Positions 40,434 through 51,879 of a stretch of DNA of 64,000 nucleotides are shown in pieces. This stretch comes from Chloroflexota bacterium (GTDB lineage Bacteria > Chloroflexota > Anaerolineae > Anaerolineales > UBA11579). A program made the position numbers and the translations under genes. The stretch covers positions 1 through 64,000 of the forward strand of contig VRUJ01000001.1 in NCBI GenBank assembly GCA_019456165.1, written 5' to 3'. The notes below the pieces were generated by a model. The model saw nothing but the letters and a program-made list of their open reading frames with translations. It did no database searches and was not told the origin of the DNA. Position 1 is the first letter of the stretch. Every line of letters begins with the position of its first letter.

Positions 40434-41693
40434 TTACCTAACGATCCCCTCTAAAATCAACGCTTTTATTTCAGGCCAGGCTGGTCCCAAGGCCGCCCCA
40501 ATTGGAATTAACACTAGCGCGCAGATGAAAGCCCAGACCGCTACTCGCCGTGGGGAAATTGCCAAGGGGAATAACTCCGGTTTGGTTTCTTTCGCCAAAT
40601 CTGCCGTTATACGCCACATGATCCACCACAATCCTGCAGAGAGCCCCACCAGATAGGCTACTAATAGAAACTCAAGTGCCTCGCCATAAAGAGAAATTGT
40701 CGGGCTTAATCCCCCGTAGTTCTCCAGACCGGTCAAGTACACGAAGGGTTGGAAACCACCGTTCCAAAGCGTATGCAAGCCTACTGCCAGCAAATATGCT
40801 TTGAACAACTTGCCCCAGCCGCCTTCCCTCATGCGGTACCAGCCTAATGCAATAATTCCCGTACCCAATGGATGTAGCACAGACCCAATCCCACGCAGAA
40901 GGGTGACCCCGCCCCAGGTCCATCCAAACCACTGCGCGTATAAACCTTCATACAACATGTTCTCTAAGATCGCAAAGCCCGCGCCAGAAAATACCCCGAT
41001 CATAAATGCTTGCCGTTCGCTGGTTATCCGTCTGCGGCCAAAGATCGGCACCGCCAAGGCTTTGGCAAACTCCTCTGGGAAAGGCGCTTCGAGTGCGGTG
41101 ATAAATAGGAATACGAGAATAACCGGGGAGAAAAACAAACGCTCCAAAAAATCTGGCCCAGAAAAAGTTAGAAGGTCTGTAAATGAATAAGCCAGGAATT
41201 CAAGAGGGTAGACAAGAAGGTAAATAATATATGTTATAAGTGTTCCCAGCGTTATGGTCACCCAAATGGAGAGGGTGCTGCCAGATACCAATGCCAGCCA
41301 TGCCTGCCGCTTGGTAAGAGGCCACCCCAACCGGTGACCTAACCAGGTTAGCACACCCAGCGTTGGTAAAGCAGCACCCAGAAGGAAAAATAGCGGGAAA
41401 AGCAATTCGCTTGTTATATCAATGTTTAACAATAAGTTACCCAAGCCCAAAACAAGCCCGAAGATTAACCAAAAGAAATAAATCCTTGGTAACTTGAGAA
41501 TCCCAGATTTAAATTTTAGTATAGATGCCAAGCCGTGAAACAGAGCCATCCCACCGCAGATCAAACCCAAGAACATGCCTGCCATGCGTCCCAACTGCCC
41601 TCCAAGTATATCTTCCCCAGGGGATGTAAACGGCAGTCCGAGGTAACTAAATAAAGCCGCTATTCCAGATAAAAACAATATTCCACCCACCAA
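40434..41693 (-). CDS. PrsW-family glutamic intramembrane protease-like protein
   Basis: ALEAPFPEEFAKALAVPIFGRRRITSERQAFMIGVFSGAGFAILENMLY, HTLWNGG; start codon ambiguous (TTG/GTG). Confidence 0.8.
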   Translation of the reverse strand: MVGGILFLSGIAALFSYLGLPFTSPGEDILGGQLGRMAGMFLGLICGGMALFHGLASILKFKSGILKLPRIYFFWLIFGLVLGLGNLLLNIDITSELLFPLFFLLGAALPTLGVLTWLGHRLGWPLTKRQAWLALVSGSTLSIWVTITLGTLITYIIYLLVYPLEFLAYSFTDLLTFSGPDFLERLFFSPVILVFLFITALEAPFPEEFAKALAVPIFGRRRITSERQAFMIGVFSGAGFAILENMLYEGLYAQWFGWTWGGVTLLRGIGSVLHPLGTGIIALGWYRMREGGWGKLFKAYLLAVGLHTLWNGGFQPFVYLTGLENYGGLSPTISLYGEALEFLLVAYLVGLSAGLWWIMWRITADLAKETKPELFPLAISPRRVAVWAFICALVLIPIGAALGPAWPEIKALILEGIVR

Positions 41694-41732
41694 TACTGAA
41701 ATAAACTACCAAAATCCTCTAAACTCCTATCC

Positions 41733-41837
41733 CCGCTGCAAGCAACGGGGTATTACGGAGTTTAGCCCCCACGGGTACGGATTTTGGAAAAACATGGAAC
41801 CCTCGTAGCAAGCTACGGGGTATTCAGCAAGAATAAA
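41733..41837. repeat. 105-bp direct repeat, copy 2
   Basis: Identical by eye to 38648-38752. Confidence 0.9.
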
Positions 41838-41892
41838 AGCCCAAAACTTTCCTGGAGGTTTAGGTCGTATCATCTCATTCATGGCATAATCC

Positions 41893-42609
41893 TTAGAAAT
41901 TCTCTACTTGGTTTAATTTTTTCAATTCATCGATCGCTTGTTTTCGCCAATCCAACGGTCCATCTCGAAACACTATTAGGAACTTGCCAATCGCTTCTTC
42001 TTTTTTCAAATTCTTTGCTAGATCAAATCCTTCCCGCAAAGCAGACTGAACGTGTGATGGTGCATTAGAAGTAGGTATCTTCACGGAAAGTATTTTGGGA
42101 TTTACTTGTTGAACTGGTGAGATATTCTCAAAAGAGCTTTCTATTCTTACTTGGTCATCAAGCGCCCATGGACGAGGCAGTTCCCCGCCTTCCCCCTCAA
42201 ACCTCATCAACCACGAGTCCCCGCGTTTTAACTGCCCGCGCCCCCAAATTGTTCCCCATAACCAAAGTAAGCCATTAACAAAAAACCATACACATTGCCC
42301 CTCCCCGCGAGTCAAACCCAGAAATACAACTGCTGATAAAACACGCATACTTACCAACAGGAGTGCCTGCTGCGCATGCCGGTGGACAAACAGGTGAGGG
42401 GATCTCAAAGGGGAGATCAGCAAGATATGCACAAAGGCTGGTGTGATCATCGCCCAGACCCAGGAAGTAAGTGGGGAGCTTCCCCGTAACCCGAACAAGT
42501 TTATCGCCATCCAAGGCAAGGTGATGAAGGGAGACAAAAGTAGCCAGGTGTACACCCATTTAACACCCTTTTCATCTTTGATAGTTCCGAGAGGTAGATT
42601 AGTTTTCAC
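41893..42609 (-). CDS. Membrane protein, unknown function
   Basis: About three TM helices and a soluble C-terminal region; abuts the downstream end of the giant membrane gene. Confidence 0.65.
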   Translation of the reverse strand: MKTNLPLGTIKDEKGVKWVYTWLLLSPFITLPWMAINLFGLRGSSPLTSWVWAMITPAFVHILLISPLRSPHLFVHRHAQQALLLVSMRVLSAVVFLGLTRGEGQCVWFFVNGLLWLWGTIWGRGQLKRGDSWLMRFEGEGGELPRPWALDDQVRIESSFENISPVQQVNPKILSVKIPTSNAPSHVQSALREGFDLAKNLKKEEAIGKFLIVFRDGPLDWRKQAIDELKKLNQVENF

Positions 42610-42612
42610 TAT

Positions 42613-45600
42613 TTACTCCCAAGAGTCCACTCGGGCGCGCCATTCCTGGGCTTGTCCAATGATCTGCTCGCGCTTACGTTCAATGAAAATTGCCCCAGTA
42701 ACCAGGAGCAATCCAACTCCCAGAATAATGATCCAGCGATTTACATCATACACATTCACAAGCACAATTATCTGAGCGATCACGTTGAGGGCTGAGACCC
42801 CCATGCCGACAAAAAATGGGACACGCAGACGGTTGACAACACCCCACCACGCAACCAATAAAGCCTCAAACATTAAAAGTATGAAATATGGGAACCCGTC
42901 TGCGCCATCTAAAGACTGCATGAAAGAGGTCAGCAAAAGTACAGCCAGTCCAAACCCTTCAACCGCTAGACCAAACACCTGGCGTCCCTGGCGTCTCTCG
43001 AGAAAACCCATCCCAATGAAATACAGCCCGGCCGGGATTGCGTACCATTGTGGTTCGTTTATGCTTTGTAATCTCAAAAGCAACACCCATGCCATTTGCA
43101 GCATAGCCATGCCGAGATAACCCAGGCTGTAGCGGCGGCTGCGATAAGCTATAGCCAGGTATAACGCACCCCCAAACCCCAGCACGGTTGCTGTGGAGGT
43201 TGGATTGGAGATAACCGCCGGCAAAGTGATGACCACACTCAAGCTTGTCAGGAAGAGAGCCATCTTTGTTAGGGGTTGAGGCCAAACTTTGAGTGCGCTT
43301 TCCTTTGGATCCCGTTCCAATAAATATTGCTCAATTATGCGGACCACCAGATACAGGCCAAAACCTATCCCAGCGATCCAACCAAAAGCATCGGTAAAAG
43401 TTACTTGTTCCCATCCAAGGCGAACGCCGACTGCTAACAGGAAAAAACCCACCGTGCCGTAAGCCAATCCCCCATCCTGCCACAACATACTGAACAAACC
43501 CAGCAATATCGCCAACCCTCCGGCCACAGTGATCGCCGTCTCAAAACTGAACATGGCGAGGCTTTGCCATATAATGATATCTAAAGTAGTGAACACAAAG
43601 AACGGCTGTGCCCATGATGGGGTTACCAGATGCCCAAAGGATGGCAGGCTTCCAAAATCCAGTTCCCAGCGCCAGAGCTTAAACACCTGCCGGTCTGTTG
43701 CTGTTTGCCGTGTAACCGGAAAGCGCCGATTAAAAGCATACCCAACCCACGCCACGACCCAGGTCACCCCCAGGAATGGTATTGTGATTATGACCGACCG
43801 CTCTCCACCAGAAGAATCTATCGCGAAATAAGACAAAATGGCCATATGAGCAGCCAGCAGCCCTGGATAGATCCAGCCCACCCTGCGGAAAAGAGCGCTA
43901 GAGCTAAAATAAACCAACGCAGCAGCGGCGAGTGACAGGGCAAATACGGCGGTATCCTGTTGGGAAATGACCAGCATACCAACGCTCAAGCCATAGGCGA
44001 GCAGATAAAATGGCATTGAAGGTTGTTCAACAGCAGCAAAGAACGTGCGTATGCTTCTAACCCCCAGGGCTGCTTTCTGAAAAACGAAGCGTCCAATGCC
44101 GATATAGGCTATGATCAGCGGCAGCCAAACTAGGCCAAACCAATTTACATGCAAAGACGTAAAGCTAGTTATCGCCAAGAAATAGGGAACAGCAAACAAC
44201 CAGGCTGCCGGGTAGATGAATATCGCTTCGCGGAATAGCCAGGCAGATAAGGCATGTAAAAGCACACCTGCAAGGTAGATGGAGATAGCCAAATTTGTAT
44301 CTCCACTTCCGCTAGCAACAGCAATCGCCAGCGCGCTTAATAAATACCCAGGAGCGTAGAATGGCAGAGCATATCCGGAGATCCCATCTTTCACAGGGGA
44401 GATCCTGCGGTCGAACAATTGACCCAATCCAGTATATCCAAAAGCCAAGCCCATGAAAACCCCAGAAACCCACACGGCAGGCAATTTCCCTAAGTTATGG
44501 TGTAAAGTAAGCAGCGCAATGATAGGAACCAATACATTTGACAGATATAACCAAAACGATTGCCGAAATATGTATGTCGAGGCTGCAAAGACAAACGCAT
44601 TCAGCGCTAAGACGTAAATCGTCAGCAACGGGTCTTCGAAAGCCAGCATGGCGCCAATCGCGGTCAGAGCGTAGCCCGCACTGTAGAGCGGCCATGTGTA
44701 TTCACCTTTTACCCGCCGGACAGCCAACCCGAAAGCGATATAGATTGGCGCACTCATGGCAAAGGCTAAACCGCGCCATGCAGGAACTATTTCGTAATAC
44801 GTCAATATCTGTGCCAACCAAACCGGGAAGCCGTATGTTGCCAGGAATAAAAATCCGGTCTGTGCTGCTCGCTGGGCCATCGTCCTTGGCTTTCGCCAGA
44901 TAAAATTGATAAAATCTTCAAAGGAGTGGTGACGGCCGTAATGAACCAGGATGTGAGAGCCAAGCCACAGCACAACCAGAACTCCCAATGTGTAGATATT
45001 AACCAGGCGATCTGCCAGGGACCATCCCAGTGCGAAAGCGCTCAAGATATAACCAAACAGATAAGGGCCGTGAGCATAGCGCACTTTGAGCTTATCAAGG
45101 GCAAACCCTGCCCCCATGAGTATCGCTGCCCAGCCAGTCCACAGCCAGGCAAACTGCACTGATGTCAAGGCTTGGCTGAAGACCTCCTTGCTGAAGATGA
45201 TGCCTGCTAGAGTCACCGGGAAGAAGCTTAACCATGAGGCTAGATGGGTAAAGATACGCCAACGCGATAACCACGCAAAAGCACTATAAAAGACCACTGC
45301 TGAGGCCTGCAAAATAATCATGGCGGTAGTCAGCGTCTCTTCTCCTTGTACTGCCCTGCCCCTAATCAAAATGTCGATGCTTGTGGGGGCGCTAACGAGC
45401 AGACCATAGATCGTGTAAAAATGGGCTGCGCTGATTAGAGGCCAAGCGTAACTACGTTCAATTCGCCGCAACCAGACAATCAAACCTAAGAACAACAAGC
45501 CCGAAACTCCAAAAGCCAACCACTGAAACCCCTCAACCACGTTTAGTTCCTGCAAAAGTAGCAAGCCCCACACCGGAAATGCCCAGGCTGCCAGCCATTG

Positions 45601-48600
45601 GAAAGTACCCCGACTCACTGTATGCAGTATCGACTCGCTCTTGCCGAACCCGAAGCGGAGAAAATCCTCCCAGGTCTTATGGTATCCGAAGTGGACGAGT
45701 AATGCTGATGCGATGCTGATCAACACACCCAATCCCAAAGTCCATAGAAGGTCGCTCTGTGATTCTATTGTCCACAGGATTGCCAATACACTCAATGCAT
45801 AACCACCCATAAACAAACCGTGCGAATAGCGGGTTTTTAATTTATCTAATAATGCAGCAGGGACCAGGTGTACAATACTCAATCCCGACCACATGATCCC
45901 ATATTGCTCTACTGTTAGCGGCTGACCAAAAACTCGTTCTCCATACCCGATGAAGAAAAGAGTGGCCGCTATTAAGGTAATCCAGGGTTCAAAATAAAGC
46001 GGCCATCGCTGGCGGTAAGACCTTGCTGAAAGGATTGTCAGGCCAACAACCAAGGTTTGTGCCAGGATGAGGGGGAAATAATCTTCGATTTCAATACCTG
46101 AAAAGGCAGAAATGGTATCAGGTGCGGAGAGCGCCAGACTGATGATCCCAAAGCTGATGGTTCCGATTCGCAGCGGCCAGTTAAATTCTTTTAACCATGT
46201 CATTTTTTCACTTGGGACAATACGTGCCAGGCCGCGTTCAAGCAGAAGATAAGCGAATGCCAAACCTACCCAGGCGACGGCATCATAAGCTGGTAAGACA
46301 CCCACCAGGGTGAGGGCTTGGCCGAAAGCAAGCGGAAAGATCGTCACTGCGGCCCAAGCGAATAGAGTATCTTTGAAATGATACAAGCTGTAAACCGGTA
46401 AGCCGGTGATGATCAATGGCACGATAACTCCAATCCATTCTAAATTCACAGGAAATGCATCAAAGCGGCCCACTAGCGATGCAATCACTGCGTAAGCTGC
46501 AAATCCATATGCGATGATGTACATCGGAAGAGCATATTTTCGCCCGGTTTTATCCAACCTTAATCCTAAAGGAAAGTAAACCAAGATTGCGAGTAAAGCA
46601 TATGCTAATGAAAACGCGTGGGGTGTAATGGGTGACAATAGGAGTGAAAGCTGGAATGGCCAAATAAACAGCAACCCTGCCAGTGTAATTTCAACCACCC
46701 GCTTATATATGTAGCCAAAGCTTGCTAGAGAAGCCACAGCCACCAAAAGAGAAACATTTAGTGCCCAGGAATCTCCCACGGCCAGCACAATTCCGACCAG
46801 GCCAAGCAGGTAGGCGAATAAATGCGGCGGAAAACGATACTCTGTTTTGTACCGCGATAATATTTGGCCTACGCCCACGTAAACGAGCGACAAGGCCGCC
46901 AGGGCAGTGCCTTGCCAGGATTGTTCTAATCCAACGAGGATCCATTCCATCCCTACGCTCACCCAGATTGGAAAAAGTATACAGATAGGCTAAATGAATG
47001 CGGCTGGTCTAAGTCGTTTTGGCAGCCAAACTAAAAGGTCTTCAAAGGCACCGTGTTTCCCGGAGTGGAGAATTACAGCGGATAACAAATAGACCAGTAT
47101 GATACTTCCCAAACCTGTCAAAGTAGGCCCCAATTCATCAATTTCTGTTAGAACGTGGACAGCAATCACTCCCAGAAGTGCTATCAAAGTTAACACCTGG
47201 GCAACATAATAAACCAATAGGGCATATGCCTTTTTCCGTTTTAACACCACCCCAATTGCGGTATAAATCAATGCCAATCCACCCCAAGCGACAACCAGCC
47301 ACATTTCCCATTGAGATACTCCCGCATTTTGCAGCCAGCGAGAAATCGCTATTGAGTAAGGGATGAAAAATAGGCTGCTTGCAAGAAAAGCTAATATTGG
47401 TTGCTTAAGTAATTGAGACCACCAATCAAGCATCCCGCAGACAATGGTTAATGCAATTACACCTGCCCAGATATCTGAAGGCAGAGTGAATAATCCAGCA
47501 ACAACAGCCGCGGATAGTAAAGCATACCCACCGGAATGAAATGCAGCTTGGAAGCCGCGATAGGGTTTATCTTGATCAACCAACCGCTTTTCGAAGAATC
47601 TGTTTCCGAGAACATATATCGGAGATAAGATGGCCCAGACAGATGCATACCATTCAAGTGGAATATTAAAGGTTGCCAATAAAAAGAACCAACCTCCAAT
47701 TGAACTCCAGACTCCAGCGTACACATACATTGGCCGGGGGAAATAAACAGTCAGGAGAAAATAACTTAGTGTGGCAAATCCAAAAACCACGAATTGACCC
47801 AACGACACATCACCTGGGACGAATAAAACCACAAATATTGCAGCCGGTGTGAGGAGTTGGGGTAGGCGCTTGAATGCAGGTGCAATATCACCCCATTTCT
47901 CTTTGTCCCGTTGGAGACGCGCCGAAATCCACACCATACCCACGGAGGATAATCCTACAGTGGCGACCCACCAGACAGGATTGAAGCTCCGGTCGAGTAT
48001 GGCAGTAAGCGCCAAGACAGAACTTGCCATCCCAAACGCAGTTATATAGCCAAAAAATTCAGTTCTCATCCGCCTGGCGGTGTAAACGTAAACCCCCGTT
48101 GAGATAAATGATGCAATCAGCCAGTACTGCTTTGTTGGTAAAGGCTGGTTGCCAAATTGGAAAATGGCAACAAAATCCACAGCCAAGAGCAGCGCTCCTA
48201 TACCTGTTAAAACACCGCCAGCTTGTTTTAATTTGAGACGTCCCCCTACGAACCAGCCAGCCAGGTAAATGTTGCTGGGACCGAAAAAATAACGATCAAC
48301 TGCAACCAGTCTGGGAAATCTCCAAAAAACCTGACAACCAGTACAAAAGCTGAAACCACGATCATAAACGCGCCCAGGTATAACACCCCGCGCAGGACTG
48401 CCCCGGAAACAAAAGCATTCACCACCTTATCCATCAGTTTCCCCCAATCATAGGGTTCATGTTTGGGTTTTGGCTTGGGGGCTGGCATTACAACTTTTTC
48501 AACCGGCCGTACAGGTGTTACAATCTTTTGTGCCGCTGGTGAAGGCTCGGGCTTTTCCACCGGGGCAGGTTTGGGTTTCTTGGGTGGATGTAGAATTTCT

Positions 48601-49166
48601 AATCGTCGGTCAATCAATGCTATAAATAACTTTCGACCAATCGCTAACCCGCCCTCTTCTTGCCATTTATTGTAATTGTCTAACGCATAATCAATAATTT
48701 CTAACTCAGTTATTGATCCGATCCCTACTAGTCGTCCGGCAAGTTCTTCCGTTAATTTTTCAACCTGGTTTTCGAAATACTGGTGCAGCTCAACCCCCGA
48801 ACGCACATCGATCAGTTTGTTGTCTATCCATTCTTGGAGGTTGTCAAGGTTAGCCTCCACCAAACCGAGTTCTCGCGACACATCTTCGGCAGAACGTGCA
48901 GGCTCATAAACTTCCTCTGGGGGCTGGAGTGCAGTCTGAACATTACCTAACTGTTCCTGTGCCTGTCGACGCAAACGGATATATACTTTTACACCCATCT
49001 GCCCAGCTTGTCTTTGTTCATCCAACCAATCGATGACGTATTCCGCGTTGTGTAAATTTTCTAATAATTCGCTTTCATAAAATTCACCGCAAGACGAGCA
49101 CTTCAAAAGAGCTTTGTCTGAAACGTGATTGCAGCTTGGACATTTCATTGGCCAACCTCCTTGCAC
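42613..49166 (-). pseudogene. Giant zinc-ribbon + multi-TM repeat protein (DUF2157-like), split into three ORFs by a frameshift and an in-frame TAG
   Basis: ORFs 48246-49166, 46990-48186 and 42613-46962 read as one protein: zinc ribbon MKCPSCNHVSDKALLKCSSC, helical domain, then repeated units marked by HFGYHKTWEDF / HYGRHHSFEDF / HSGKHGAFEDL. Confidence 0.75.
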
Positions 49167-49738
49167 CCATTGGATAGCAGCTTGTGATTATGTGCCTACA
49201 GTACAAGTAAACTTGATAATAACTGTCAAATCAAGATAACAAACTGTCAAAAACTGTCAATCGAGAGATCTTTTTTGTGGATCTTGTCTGAGCAAGGCAA
49301 ACTTCTGGCTTGCCACCCTGGGATGTGTATAGGGATAATTCGGGCTTAATACATATTACGGCATTCCATATTCAAAGTCAATAATTTCGAGGTTAATAGT
49401 CAATGATTTTTAGGATTGCAGCTTCCGGAGAGAGACTGGAATCAACTGTGAATAAAAATGCGATTCAGACTGTCCGTATCAGTCGGTTTGATCGACCAAA
49501 GGAGACAAGATAATGGATGTTCTGATTTCTATTTCAAGCTTTAATTGATTTCAGTAGTACTATTAGTTTAGAATGAATGAGAGTTGTCACTCGTTTAGAT
49601 CGCCTTTTGAGGTACGCTTTTAGCTTTCTCCCTCTACGTGGACGATTTTCAGAATTACATCCCGGAAACAATAGACACCATATATGGAAAAGACACTTTT
49701 TTACCGAACCTCGAATCAGCATGTTTTCGCTCAATAGC

Positions 49739-49879
49739 CGAGTCGCCTTTCCTAATTTGGGATATTATCTAACTTACTGCAATTTTACTGCAAACGCCAT
49801 GGAAACTATGGGCACCATGGAAACAATGGAAATTATGGACACATTTTGACCTGCACCCAAACATAGGAAAGGCGACTCG
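49739..49879. repeat. Inverted repeat, 16-bp arms, about 109-bp spacer
   Basis: CGAGTCGCCTTTCCTA (49739-49754) / TAGGAAAGGCGACTCG (49864-49879), with partial further pairing ATTTGGG/CCCAAAC. Confidence 0.8.
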
Positions 49880-51292
49880 CTCAAAATCATAGGTGAAATG
49901 CCAGGTCTGGCTGCCTTCCACGCGGCAGGTCATCGAACCATTCGCGTCATACTGGTAATAGTCTCCACCCGCCGGACGGATCACACCCGAAACGGCGTGG
50001 GGTTGGGAACCCGAATACTCGTAGGCAGCGTTATCGAAGGCTGGTGTGGGGGTGAGCGTCGGGTTGGGTGTAGGTGTAGGAGTGGGTGTGGAGGTAGACG
50101 TATTTGTAGGTCCCGGGGTAGGTGTGCTTGTGGGTGCGGGTGCAGTTGTTGGGGATGGTGTCGGGGTGAGAGAGGGGGTACCCGTAGGAGTTGAGGTGGG
50201 TGCGCTTGTTGAGGTGGGAGTACCGTCGTTGTAAACAATCACTGCATCTAAGTTGATCTCCTCATCATTGCCTCCCCCATTGATACCTGAGCGCACGATG
50301 AGCACCTGATGGGTGCCCCAGGCCACGTTGAAAGTGCTCGTCTGCTGCGTTTGGGGGCTGGCTGAGTATTGGTTGATGGAGGCTGCCAGGCTGCCGTCCA
50401 CATACACGTTGGCATAACCGTAATCATGTTCGGTGCTGTACTTGAATATAAACTTGTTTCCGGTGAAGGTGAACTGCGCTATAGCTCCATTGATGTCTGC
50501 GACGTGTATAGTGCCTTCGGACGAACCGGTTTGCGAGGTTTCAGTCCAGTTGTTGTAATAATCTATATCGCTCGAGTCGTTCTGGATCGTAGTGCTGCTT
50601 CCCGAGCCTGGCGCAACCGGTGTTTGCACGAATTCGGTAAATGAGGGTGTGGGTGTATAGTAGCCGAAAGAAAATGAGCGGCCATTCCCACCGTTATAAA
50701 GCGCGCTGATTTCTCCAGATGTTAATAAGCGTTTCCAGAAGCCGACCTCGTCAATTAAGCCGTCCATACAAGAAACATTGTTGACTTTGCACCCCACTAC
50801 AAAGTCCGAGTCCTGGTCTCCAGGCGCTTTGCTCCCGGTAGTTGCAGAAGTGTCAGGTGTTCCATCATCCACGATTATGCCCAGCAAATCATTAGTTGCG
50901 TCGTGGTATGCGACAATGTGATACCACGTGCCATATTCCGGGACCCCCAGGTTGTCGGCACTCACTCCGCCAATATAATTATTTGACGCATCGTAAACAA
51001 TAAATTTAAACCGCTGCGGTGTTGATGATTCGAAATATAACAAATATTCTTGATCAACCCCATTCTCAAATTTTCCTAAAATTACATGATCGGAATCCAG
51101 ATCGTCCAAATTTACCCAAGCGCTGAAAGTGAAATCCTCGTTACCCACGCTCAATTCGGGGACGTCAGCATGGCTCAGCGATTCGCCATTAGCATTATCA
51201 AAGTGCGCGGCGTTCCCCAGTATCCCCGTGTTGGATGTAACCGAGTTGTTATCCAGCACGGCCACGGTGGAACCCAGGTGGTTGGTTAGCAT
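49769..51292 (-). pseudogene. RHS-type/LamG remnant with Thr/Pro-rich linker
   Basis: Upstream frame [22 protein letters not shown] and C-terminal [26 protein letters not shown] are RHS-like; LamG-like [22 protein letters not shown]...[27 protein letters not shown]. Confidence 0.7.
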
Positions 51293-51571
51293 GTAGTGTA
51301 AGTCCGTGCCGTCTCGTGTATGGTTATACTCCTCTTTTCAGCCTTCATCGGTCCTGGCTGAACGCAGGACCACAACGCTGGCCGCCAGCCATACCAAGCC
51401 GTTGAGTATGCGCCATCCAGGCGGAACTTGTACCAGAATACCGGCAAACGCCAGTATTGCGAACAGCAGGGTAAGGACAAAGGCTTTCTTTTTTCGGTTT
51501 TCAATCATCATCCACCTCTGTAATCCTACATTCTATTTCCCAGTTATCTCGCGTTTTTCAGCGATTTAAGG

Positions 51572-51643
51572 CTCCTCGGGGAGGACTCGAACCTCCAACC
51601 CATCAGTTAACAGCCGATTGCTCTACCATTGAGCTACCGAGGA
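51572..51643 (-). tRNA. tRNA-Asn (anticodon GTT)
   Basis: TCCTCGG/CCGAGGA acceptor, ATCGG-CTGTTAA-CTGAT anticodon stem-loop, GGAGGTTCGAGTCCTCC T-arm. Confidence 0.95.
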
Positions 51644-51879
51644 ATGACGCCAGGATTATAAACTCAAGCACCACCAGCGTCAAGTCAAGCACAGGATTTG
51701 CACGTCCAAATCAGGATATGAGCGAAAATACAACATTGTCAACACAATAACAAATGCATAACAAAGCTGTAAACTACACCTTTTTATTATTATTTGACGC
51801 TATAATACATAGCATGTATAATCCTCTCAACCTAGTACGAATCGGCTTTTTTTATAAAAATGAGTACTGAGACTCCAAT

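Noticed and set aside
42785-45290. Plus-strand ORFs antisense to the giant membrane gene (e.g. 42785, 43529, 44538)
   Set aside because: No motifs or SD context; consistent with shadow ORFs of a real minus-strand gene.
50030-50235. GT-rich low-complexity tract looking like a tandem repeat or array
   Set aside because: It encodes the Thr/Pro-rich linker (PTSTPTPTP...) on the minus strand; ordinary for these secreted proteins.
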